Assembly (NCBI GenBank): GCA_004297645.1
Contig: SCUG01000187.1
Span: 1 to 7,262, forward strand
Reading direction: 5' to 3'
Origin: Saprospiraceae bacterium
GTDB lineage: Bacteria > Bacteroidota > Bacteroidia > Chitinophagales > Saprospiraceae
DNA length: 7,262 bases
Position numbers and translations under genes: made by a program. Below are positions 1 through 6,455 of this stretch, one piece after another. The notes below the pieces were generated by a model that saw only the letters and a program-made list of their open reading frames with translations, did not search any database and was not told where the DNA came from. The first letter of the stretch is position 1, and each line of letters starts with the position of its first letter.

Positions 1-311
1 ACAAAAATAACTTCGACTACAATTTTGCCCTCGTGACCATGAACCGCACGCCGTTTGTGAACAATGGCTGCATCGTGCTCGCCGAAGACCCCGCCATCGC
101 CTCGCGCATCGCCGTGCTGAATTACGAGTACTACGAAAATAAGGACATTCTCTTGAACGAATTGCAGACGAGGGCTGAGGAGATTCAGTGCGTGGTGACG
201 GGGGGGCGCATTTTCGACACTCCGACAGTGCCCTTCGGCCACACGCAGGAACCCCGGCTCGATGACTACGCCGACGGGGTGGATGTGATGTCGTTTTTGG
301 CAAAAATTTAG
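1..311 (+). CDS. LuxC-type acyl-CoA reductase, C-terminal fragment (5' end outside window)
   Basis: The reading frame is open from the left edge (first full codon at position 3) to the TAG at 309-311, so this is the last ~102 residues of a longer protein. GTG at 33 and ATG at 39 are internal codons, because the residues before them (KNNFDYNFAL) already match the family. Visible family features are the N-Y/F-D-Y-N segment, the VLNYEYY block, an IQCVV strand and a closing PFG..Q.P.L.DYADGVD.MSFL motif, all typical of the C-terminus of Bacteroidota acyl-CoA reductases of the LuxC family. These are cytoplasmic enzymes that reduce acyl-CoA to the aldehyde with NADPH. The catalytic cysteine lies upstream, outside the window, so activity cannot be judged. 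The gene ends 27 nt before a hairpin terminator and converges on the minus-strand genes. The family call comes from remembered motifs, not from a search. Confidence 0.8.
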   Translation, partial: KNNFDYNFALVTMNRTPFVNNGCIVLAEDPAIASRIAVLNYEYYENKDILLNELQTRAEEIQCVVTGGRIFDTPTVPFGHTQEPRLDDYADGVDVMSFLAKI

Positions 312-337
312 TCCTGCCGAACCCGGCTTTTACAAAA

Positions 338-370
338 AAAGCCCTGGCGGAATTTTTCCGCCAGGGCTTT
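338..370 (-). terminator. Intrinsic terminator shared by convergent genes
   Basis: A perfect 14-bp inverted repeat (338-351 paired with 357-370) encloses a 5-nt loop, with a GC-rich core (gccctggcgg). Read on the minus strand, the stem is followed by a run of seven U residues (including the top of the stem), a classic intrinsic terminator for the gene ending at 393. Read on the plus strand, the stem ends in UUU, then AUAG and UUUU, so it can also stop transcription of the acyl-CoA reductase gene, though less ideally. It fills most of the 81-nt gap between the two convergent stop codons. Confidence 0.9.
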
Positions 371-392
371 ATAGTTTTGGCTCGGAGAGCCT

Positions 393-1913
393 TTAGTTAA
401 ACATAATTTTCTGAGTCACAAAGCCATTTTTGAACACGACTTTGGCAAGGTAGGTGCCCGGCGGCAGGTTGTACCGCTGCATGTCAAACTGTGTGGCATT
501 CACGTTGGTGTGGGCTTTCACTAAGCGGCCATTCATGTCGTAAACATAAATGCGCTGCATGGGGAAGTCCGCATTGGTCTCCAATTTTACATAGGACGTT
601 GCCGGATTTGGGGAGACTTTCAGTCCCACGGCGTTGGCATCCAGCACTTCTTCGGTGGCAGAATAGAGAGAGAGGTCGCATCCCAAGCCCAAAACGAGGC
701 ATGCGCGGGGTACGAAATAGTTCATGATGGTGTCAATGTAAAGCTTGGCGCCTACGGAGTCGGCCAACTCGGTGGCGTTGGGGTTGTTCCAAGCCCAGAA
801 GTCCCAGGGCGCGCTATCGGTGGAGTCGATGGGAGTAAATGGGTATAGCCCCTGGTATCCATCATTTCTGGTGTTGGCAGTTGCTGTGTACACATCGTTG
901 AAGTTGGCATTGGCAAAGGCGTCATTATTTCCAAACTGATTGGAGAGTTTGGCGGCAATGTAGCTGCCTTGCACTTCAACAACAGGGAAGTTGAACCCTG
1001 GCACCAGGACGATTCCCTCTACATAAGGAGCGAATGGATCTGTAGGAACATGGAAGCTGATAGTTGGTGCCTGTCCAGGGTCTATCCATGAGGAATCGCC
1101 CATGGCACCGCCCATATTTACACAAAGCTGAAAATCAGAATCGTAACCCACGTGGTTTGGGTAGCAAAGTGTATCTCCAGGGGTGAAGATGGGGTACCCT
1201 GGTGGTACCTGTCCCACCGAGGTGCCATAGATATTGCCGCTGACCTGTTCGATAATCATGGGTATCGGGCCAGGCAGCAGGAATTTAGGTATGAGCGTCT
1301 TGGTGTAGTTGTCGAGGAAATTTGAGTTGAGGGTAATGTACCCACCGGTACCCTGACCCCAAAGCACGACTTTGTTGGGGTCAATACCGTAGGGATTTCC
1401 AGCCTCCGCAGCGGTCTTTTTGAAATAGCGGATGGCAGTGCGGGCATCCTGCACACCGCGATATGCGGCGTTGATGAGAAACCAGCGGCGGGTCAATTCG
1501 CTGGGGTCGAAGGGATTCCATCCCAAACGGTAGTCGGCAGAAGCGGCTACGTAACCCATCTTTGCTAAGCGTGTGCAAATTTCAACGACGGAGGAGTCTC
1601 TTCGCGTACCACCCGTATTGCCGTTGGCAGGGAAAGGGAAGAAATTACCTGTGTGGAAATAAATGACTACGGGGCGTTCTGTTTCCGTGTCGCCCACCGG
1701 CTGGTAAATGTCCATAACGAGCGGGTGAGCATAGGGATGGGCGTCATTACCTGGGTCGGCATCCAGGAGGTTGATGATGGAGGCGTTGAATCCGTAAGGT
1801 ACGGTTTGGGTCACTTGCACTTCATCGAAAACCTGTGTGACATAGCGCTGGGCGAAGGTGGCTGTCGCTAAGGTCATGCACGCTAACAAGAGTAAAGTGT
1901 TGAGTTGCTTCAT
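393..1913 (-). CDS. Secreted alpha/beta-hydrolase-fold protein with T9SS sorting domain; catalytic triad apparently lost
   Basis: I place the start at the ATG at 1913 (506 aa). A TTG two codons upstream is also in frame but is a less likely start, and the preceding bases are A/T-rich as usual in Bacteroidota. Residues 1-22 form a signal peptide ending in TFAQ. Residues ~60-300 resemble secreted esterases: strand VVIYFHTGNF (oxyanion-hole region, H87-T-G-N), ASADYRLG (~125-131), the helix YRGVQDARTAIRYF, the nucleophile-elbow region VVLWGQGTGG (~182-191) and TDPFAPY (D292). In the elbow the expected serine is Gly188, and no histidine follows D292 until the sorting domain. Residues ~429-506 are a type A T9SS C-terminal domain (SPNPA near its start, YDMNGRLV, LPPGTYLAKV, and a basic end). 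It would be exported and released or anchored at the cell surface. Cysteine pairs (C250/C264, C405/C412) could form disulfides. It lies 91 nt downstream of the TonB receptor gene. The fold and secretion route are well supported. Substrate or ligand is unknown. Confidence 0.85.
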   Translation of the reverse strand: MKQLNTLLLLACMTLATATFAQRYVTQVFDEVQVTQTVPYGFNASIINLLDADPGNDAHPYAHPLVMDIYQPVGDTETERPVVIYFHTGNFFPFPANGNTGGTRRDSSVVEICTRLAKMGYVAASADYRLGWNPFDPSELTRRWFLINAAYRGVQDARTAIRYFKKTAAEAGNPYGIDPNKVVLWGQGTGGYITLNSNFLDNYTKTLIPKFLLPGPIPMIIEQVSGNIYGTSVGQVPPGYPIFTPGDTLCYPNHVGYDSDFQLCVNMGGAMGDSSWIDPGQAPTISFHVPTDPFAPYVEGIVLVPGFNFPVVEVQGSYIAAKLSNQFGNNDAFANANFNDVYTATANTRNDGYQGLYPFTPIDSTDSAPWDFWAWNNPNATELADSVGAKLYIDTIMNYFVPRACLVLGLGCDLSLYSATEEVLDANAVGLKVSPNPATSYVKLETNADFPMQRIYVYDMNGRLVKAHTNVNATQFDMQRYNLPPGTYLAKVVFKNGFVTQKIMFN

Positions 1914-2004
1914 AATCAAAATTGTTTTTGTTTAAGTAATTTGAATAGTAGTTATTGCTGTGGCACGGTGCAGCGGGTAAACGTTGCAGCGTGGTGTCAG
2001 GTCA

Positions 2005-4851
2005 TTATTTTTTATTCCATTCGTACAAAAGCTGGATGTAAGCCAATCGTCCTACTTTTGGGCCGCCGTAGGTTTCGTAGTGCATGTTGTTTGTCAAATT
2101 AGAGGCACCCGCTTTGAAGGTAGTATTCCATTTATCCACCTTCACATTTACCTGGGCATCGAGCAGGGCGTAGTCGTTGATGAGGCCAGTGAACTGCGGC
2201 GAGCCTTCAAATACAAAGCCTTGTACCCATTTGTAGTTGACGTTGAATCCAAATTTTCTAATGCGAAAACCACCGAGGTGTATGGGGATGTCACGGCCCG
2301 AAAATCCGACGTTGTATTTGTGTTCCGGTGTATTGAAGGCAGGCACGATGGGGTCTTCGGTTTGGGTGTTCAGTTTGTTCCAACTGTAATTTCCAGCCAA
2401 CTGGTAGTAGTTGCCAAAAAAGTAATTGAGGCCAACGGCTACGCCCTGTGAGGTCACTCGCTCGGCGGAGTTGGCGGCATAACGGTACACGGTGATGTCT
2501 TCCGGGATGCTGGTGCCGGGTGAAAATTTCAGGTCAAGGCCGATTTGGAAGCCGAGGAAATCGGTGTAAGCGTTGTAATAATACCCGGCGTCCACGTACA
2601 GGCTGCTGAACAAGGTAGTGCGGTAACCTGCTTCGAAGGTCTTTACCTTTTCGGGGCGTACAGGGTCAACGTTGAAATATTTCAGGTAGCTGGTGTTCAG
2701 GAAATTACGCCGGTAGTCGTCGAATGATTCCAATGTGGCAAGGCCGGTGGCTCCTTCGAGGTTGCCGGCCAAAATTGCCCGGCCTACATGCAGAAACAGA
2801 TACTGGTCGCTCAACGTCGGATTCCGGATAGCCGAGGAGAAGGAAAAGCGCAGAAAGTTATTCGCTTTCGGCTTAAAAACGATGGAAGCTGCGCCGGTTG
2901 AAATCCAGTCGAAATTTTCATTCTTATCGGTCCGGTAGGTGGCACTAAGCCTCAGCCTTTCATCCCAAAACGACTTGTTGGCGCCGGTGTAAAAGCCAAA
3001 TTCGAAATTGGTGATTTTGATACCTGCGGTGTCATAGAAAATGGTGCCTTTCGACTTGGGTGTGTAGTAGCGGGCGCTACCGCCGAACGTCCACTCTTCT
3101 ACAAAACCGGGCCGGAACTTGTACTCTGCCTGAGCGTGATAAAGCGCCGATTTATCGTAAAACCGGGTGCCGCCTTCCTGGTTTGACAGTGTAGAGGTGA
3201 TGTGTTTGAATTCATCCTGGAAGCGCTGAGTGCCGGGGACGTAATAGTCCGAGGTGCCTTCAACAGTGGGGTTGGCCGTATTGGCGAAATTGGCAGCCTG
3301 GGCGTGCCAGGCCCGTAGGGAGTCCTCATACAAGACGAGCCAATTTTCTGCCGCATCAATGGTTGCTTGCCCACCTACGACGACCAACTGCCCTGTCACG
3401 GGGTCATATTCAAACTGAAAATCAGGGTATCCCAGCTCTACGAGCCGGGCATTGTTATTTTTTGAAACATTCGTTTTCCAATACCGGCGGTAATCGTCCG
3501 ACCATTCCAAGTCAGATTTCGACAATTCCTGCAATCTCAATGCTGTGAAATAGGGGTCGTAGGAATCGCCGGCGTCGTCCTGCGTGGCATATAGCCGCAG
3601 GAAGTATTTGTCCTGCTTGCGCAATTCCAGCCGGTGCTGGAAAAAGAGGATGTTTTTTAAACTAAAGCGGTTATCGCCCTGATAAACGGTGGTGCCGCTG
3701 CCAAAGTTGGACGACAGGATGACCTCAGGCGACTCGAAGTCTTGGGCGGGATTGGTGCGAAGATGAAGGGCAGCGCCGGCTTTGTAGTTTCGGGTGTTGT
3801 AGTCCACCAAATCCTTTTCTTTATAGCCCGAACGGTACCAGGTACCCAGCCCGGGCGTATTCCAAAGCGCTGTATCGGAGAAGTTGGCTGGGAAAAACTC
3901 GTCGCCGTAGGTATTCACGGCGTCAAAACCGCCGGGGTTGCTGGCTTTGACAAAGCTGCCGTCCACGGGCTGCTCGTTACCGGCCACCCAATCGCCGGCC
4001 TCGAAATATTGGAAGTTGATTTTGTAACCCATAAACTCATATCCATCACTGTTTTTGAAGGCGTCGGCCCAACGGACGGCCGCCAGATGCAGGTTGCGTT
4101 CTCCGGTTTTCACCATTGCCGATAGCCCTTTTTGGTGAAACGGAGACTTGGTCGTCATGCTGATGACGCCGTTGAAGGCGTTAGGCCCATAAAAGGCGGA
4201 GCTGGCGCCCTGTATGAGTTCTACGCCCAAAATGTCCAACTCGGATGAGCCGAGGAAGTTGCCGAGGGAGAAGTTGAGTCCGGGAGCTTGGTTGTCCACA
4301 CCATCTATAAGTTGGAGCGAGCGCACGGGGCTGGTGCTGTTGAAGCCCCGCGTATTTATAATTTTAAAACCGAGGCTGGCGGCAGTCATGTCCACCCCTT
4401 TGAGGGAGCCGAGGCCATCGTAAAAATTGTCGGATGGGGTTTCTTTAATGGCTATCAGGTCAAGGCTTTCGACCGTCAATGGGGAGGCCTTTTGTTTCTC
4501 GGAAACGCGCTGCCCCACCACTTCGATATCGGTCAGTGTCAGAGCGGTTTCGACGAGTTTTATCACCAGCCTTTCGCCGGCGTTGGAAAAGGTGAGTTCG
4601 CGGTCTTCATAACCGGTGTAAGAAACGACTATGGTCAGGGGCAGTTGTTCTTTTGTCCGCAACTCGAAAGAGCCGTCGTAGTCGGTGACGGTGCCATCTC
4701 CGCTCCCCTTCACGAGGATGCTGGCGCCGATGAGTGGGTCATTGCTCGATGCATCCAATACTTCGCCTTTTACGACCGTCTGTGATAGTGCAGGGAAGGA
4801 AAACACAAAGAGGAACAGGGTCAAAACTCCAATAGGTGTAAGAAATTTCAT
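2005..4851 (-). CDS. TonB-dependent outer-membrane receptor with carboxypeptidase-regulatory-like N-terminal domain
   Basis: This 948-aa protein starts at the ATG at 4851. Residues 1-24 are a signal peptide (hydrophobic GVLTLFLFVFSF core, then ALSQ). Residues ~26-102 are a CarboxypepD_reg-like beta-sandwich (VKGEVLDASSNDPLIGASI, TVTDYDGSFEL, VSYTGYE). A possible TonB box (TDIEVVGQR) follows at ~107-115. The plug domain spans ~120-238 and has NTRGF, LQLIDGVDNQAPG, VELIQGASSAFYGPNAFNGVI and MTTKSP. The remaining ~700 residues have the aromatic, alternating pattern of a 22-stranded outer-membrane barrel, ending in LAYIQLLYEWNKK. Receptors of this type import large or scarce ligands using the TonB-ExbBD proton-motive system. 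It is shorter than many SusC proteins and no SusD gene lies beside it. The sequence gives no clear ligand. The neighbouring genes suggest a surface partner (the downstream secreted protein) or possibly a metal-related role (the ZIP gene upstream). No frameshift or truncation is visible. Confidence 0.93.
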   Translation of the reverse strand: MKFLTPIGVLTLFLFVFSFPALSQTVVKGEVLDASSNDPLIGASILVKGSGDGTVTDYDGSFELRTKEQLPLTIVVSYTGYEDRELTFSNAGERLVIKLVETALTLTDIEVVGQRVSEKQKASPLTVESLDLIAIKETPSDNFYDGLGSLKGVDMTAASLGFKIINTRGFNSTSPVRSLQLIDGVDNQAPGLNFSLGNFLGSSELDILGVELIQGASSAFYGPNAFNGVISMTTKSPFHQKGLSAMVKTGERNLHLAAVRWADAFKNSDGYEFMGYKINFQYFEAGDWVAGNEQPVDGSFVKASNPGGFDAVNTYGDEFFPANFSDTALWNTPGLGTWYRSGYKEKDLVDYNTRNYKAGAALHLRTNPAQDFESPEVILSSNFGSGTTVYQGDNRFSLKNILFFQHRLELRKQDKYFLRLYATQDDAGDSYDPYFTALRLQELSKSDLEWSDDYRRYWKTNVSKNNNARLVELGYPDFQFEYDPVTGQLVVVGGQATIDAAENWLVLYEDSLRAWHAQAANFANTANPTVEGTSDYYVPGTQRFQDEFKHITSTLSNQEGGTRFYDKSALYHAQAEYKFRPGFVEEWTFGGSARYYTPKSKGTIFYDTAGIKITNFEFGFYTGANKSFWDERLRLSATYRTDKNENFDWISTGAASIVFKPKANNFLRFSFSSAIRNPTLSDQYLFLHVGRAILAGNLEGATGLATLESFDDYRRNFLNTSYLKYFNVDPVRPEKVKTFEAGYRTTLFSSLYVDAGYYYNAYTDFLGFQIGLDLKFSPGTSIPEDITVYRYAANSAERVTSQGVAVGLNYFFGNYYQLAGNYSWNKLNTQTEDPIVPAFNTPEHKYNVGFSGRDIPIHLGGFRIRKFGFNVNYKWVQGFVFEGSPQFTGLINDYALLDAQVNVKVDKWNTTFKAGASNLTNNMHYETYGGPKVGRLAYIQLLYEWNKK

Positions 4852-4899
4852 ACGCTTCAGATTTCAAAACCTAATTCAAGGTTAGCCAAACCGAACGCC

Positions 4900-4913
4900 A
4901 ATTTAGCTAAATT
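4900..4913. promoter_or_regulatory. Perfect 14-bp palindrome, candidate operator
   Basis: The sequence aatttagctaaatt is identical to its own reverse complement over 14 bp. It begins about 4-6 nt downstream of the transcription start predicted from the TAAGTTTG element, a position where a dimeric repressor would block the receptor gene. A short half-similar stretch (gttagcc, 4881-4887) lies nearby. The shape would suit a dimeric metal- or ligand-sensing repressor, but I cannot assign a family. AT-rich palindromes of this length also arise by chance, so this is a candidate only. Confidence 0.35.
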
Positions 4914-4923
4914 TTGTTACCGT

Positions 4924-4931
4924 CAAACTTA
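4924..4931 (-). promoter_or_regulatory. Putative Bacteroidota -7 promoter element for the TonB receptor gene
   Basis: On the minus strand these bases read TAAGTTTG, an exact match to the Bacteroidota -7 consensus TAnnTTTG. It lies 72 nt before the receptor start codon. Transcription would begin near 4917-4919, giving a ~67-nt leader. No convincing -33 TTG element appears at the expected distance upstream (about 4949-4955), so the call rests on one short motif and its position. Confidence 0.4.
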
Positions 4932-5116
4932 ATATTCTCAAGAAAAAGGTGCACCCTGGTTTTTTGAGCTGTTTTTGAAGAGTGCCGGTATTTGTTTTTG
5001 AGGTAATTTTTTTAAAAACAATGGGCCGTTTTCAGCACGTGCGTGGTTTATTGGCATCATGCACCAGGTCCATTGCCGGCGAGCAGGCCGCTCAATGCGC
5101 CCAGGATAGATTCCAT

Positions 5117-5851
5117 TTACAAAATAGTGAGGATGGAGATGGCCAGCCCCGCAGCTATGGCTCCCAGTTTTTTTCGGGAAATGTATTGGTGGCTCGAACT
5201 ATCCATTTCAAAAAGTATGACCGTCGCAATGTGGAGCAACGAACCTATGGCGAAACCCAATATGCCGGATTGAAGTCCCGGTGGGATTATAGCAATGCTG
5301 GCTAATAATGCGCCCAACGGCGACATGGTAGCAAATACTATTAGGCACAGCCATACGATTCGCTTCTTCAGCTTTGACATCAGCAGCATTATCACCAAGG
5401 CAAAAGCCGCCGGAATGTGGTGCAGCACGATGCCGAACAGAAAGTGGTTGGAGGTGTGGCTGTGCCCGGCGTGCAGCTCGTGCAATTGCCCATAATAACT
5501 GAGTGGAATACCTTCGATAAAAGCGTGGATGCCCAGCCCCGCCATCACCGAAATAACGAACCCGATGGACACCTTATGTGGCGCATGGATGTGACCGTGT
5601 TCCACCCCCGCCGACAGTTGTTCGAGCAGGAGCTGCATGAAAAATCCGCCCAAAATCCACAGGCCGGTGTAGCCTTCGCCACTGCTGAATACGCTGGGCA
5701 TCAAGTGCAAAACTGTGATGCCTAAAATGTAGGCGCCGCTAAACGATAGCACCACCTGGAGCAGTCCTTTTTTTTCTTTTTGAAAATAAAATCCTGCACC
5801 CCCGCCAAGAATCACGGTGCCGAAGAGTAGTATGTATTGCCAGGTGGGCAT
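5117..5851 (-). CDS. ZIP-family divalent metal transporter
   Basis: This 244-aa membrane protein starts at the ATG at 5851. Eight hydrophobic segments are visible at about 5-22, 31-52, 63-80, 97-118, 137-158, 166-188, 193-214 and 228-244, the standard ZIP topology and length. Segment 4 carries GLGIHAFIEGIPLS, so the metal-site pair H109 and E113 (HxxxE-G) is kept. Segment 5 has LHHIPAAFAL (H144, H145, P147), where many ZIPs have HExPH. Two histidine-rich loops are present: EHGHIHAPH at 84-92 between segments 3 and 4, the usual place, and a second one at 124-136 between segments 4 and 5. ZIP proteins move Zn, Fe or Mn into the cytoplasm across the inner membrane. The metal cannot be told from sequence alone. 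The start codon lies 4 nt after the stop of the PAP2 gene, suggesting translational coupling. No clear terminator follows within the 265 nt before the receptor gene. Confidence 0.88.
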   Translation of the reverse strand: MPTWQYILLFGTVILGGGAGFYFQKEKKGLLQVVLSFSGAYILGITVLHLMPSVFSSGEGYTGLWILGGFFMQLLLEQLSAGVEHGHIHAPHKVSIGFVISVMAGLGIHAFIEGIPLSYYGQLHELHAGHSHTSNHFLFGIVLHHIPAAFALVIMLLMSKLKKRIVWLCLIVFATMSPLGALLASIAIIPPGLQSGILGFAIGSLLHIATVILFEMDSSSHQYISRKKLGAIAAGLAISILTIL

Positions 5852-5855
5852 GACT

Positions 5856-6434
5856 TCAGGGTTTCATATTTTCCAATGTCAGGTACTTCTGCGACAACCA
5901 ATAAATCGCCCCGGCCGTCAAACATCCGAGAATGCTGCCGGCCAGCACGTCGAGCGGGTAGTGTACCCCGACGTAAACCTGGGCAAAACCGATGGTTGCC
6001 GCCCAGAGGAGCAAAGGTATTTTTATCCACCGGAAAACCCGGCCCAAAGTCAGGCATAAAAACACGGCCATGCTAAAATGATTGGCGGCGTGGGAGGAGG
6101 GGAAGCTGTAACCGCTGCCACAGCTCACCAGCAGGTGAATATCGGCGGGGGCATCGTACACTTTGCAGGGACGTGCCCTACGCACATTCTTTTTTATCAG
6201 TTGGCTGCTCAAGGCATCGGAAACCCCCACCGTGAGGGCAAGGGCTATGAGGCAGTAAATACCTTGCTTTTTGAAATTGAGGAGCAGAAAACTCAGCAAA
6301 AAAAGGTACAGTGGAAACCAGGTGTAAGGGTTGCGTAGCAGCGGCAGCACCGCATCGAAAAACGGGTGGTGCCATCCGCCATTTATCAGATGAAACATCT
6401 GCTCGTCCCATTGAAGTAGTTCCGTCATAATCAT
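5856..6434 (-). CDS. PAP2-family membrane phosphatase (lipid phosphatase)
   Basis: A 192-aa integral membrane protein. ATG codons at 6434 and 6428 are both possible starts; I use the outer one. All three PAP2 phosphatase motifs are recognisable: K81-x6-R88-P89 (KKNVRRARP), F-P-S-S-H115 (PSxH), and G-V-H158-Y-P-L-D162. H115 and H158 are the expected general acid/base and nucleophile. The third motif normally starts with Ser-Arg but reads A151-Q152 here, so the phosphate-binding arginine is replaced by glutamine. About five hydrophobic segments are visible at about 36-53, 58-80, 118-131, 139-157 and 162-180. Members dephosphorylate membrane lipids such as undecaprenyl pyrophosphate (carrier recycling for cell-wall and surface glycans), phosphatidate or phosphatidylglycerophosphate. 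The exact substrate cannot be assigned. It sits between the ureohydrolase gene (21-nt gap) and the ZIP gene (4-nt gap) in a likely operon. A purine-rich gggaagg lies 15-21 nt before the outer ATG. Confidence 0.9.
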   Translation of the reverse strand: MIMTELLQWDEQMFHLINGGWHHPFFDAVLPLLRNPYTWFPLYLFLLSFLLLNFKKQGIYCLIALALTVGVSDALSSQLIKKNVRRARPCKVYDAPADIHLLVSCGSGYSFPSSHAANHFSMAVFLCLTLGRVFRWIKIPLLLWAATIGFAQVYVGVHYPLDVLAGSILGCLTAGAIYWLSQKYLTLENMKP

Positions 6435-6455
6435 AGTTATCTATGGCACCTTCCC

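Noticed and set aside
1193..1209. Repeated ggtacc palindromes (1193-1198 and 1204-1209, with more near 1346 and 6653)
   Set aside because: They lie inside coding sequence and encode ordinary Gly/Thr/Val/Pro codons. Six-base palindromes are common and no array or element boundary is visible.
1984..2451. 155-codon plus-strand open frame overlapping the receptor gene
   Set aside because: It runs antisense to the 948-aa receptor gene. Its translation has no recognisable domain and it appears to be a by-product of the receptor's codon use.
4288..4785. 165-codon plus-strand open frame within the receptor gene
   Set aside because: It is antisense to the conserved regulatory and plug domains of the receptor, with no family features of its own.
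5035..5042. 8-bp palindrome gcacgtgc in the gap downstream of the ZIP gene
   Set aside because: Eight-base palindromes are expected often by chance, it does not extend further, and it sits far from the candidate promoter.
4852..5116. Possible riboswitch or small RNA in the receptor leader
   Set aside because: I found no B12-box-like sequence or conserved riboswitch core, and the leader predicted from the promoter is only about 67 nt.
4982..5305. Plus-strand open frame starting in the intergenic gap and running into the ZIP gene
   Set aside because: Most of it is antisense to the well-supported ZIP gene, and the translation resembles no known family. The part in the gap is too short to judge alone.
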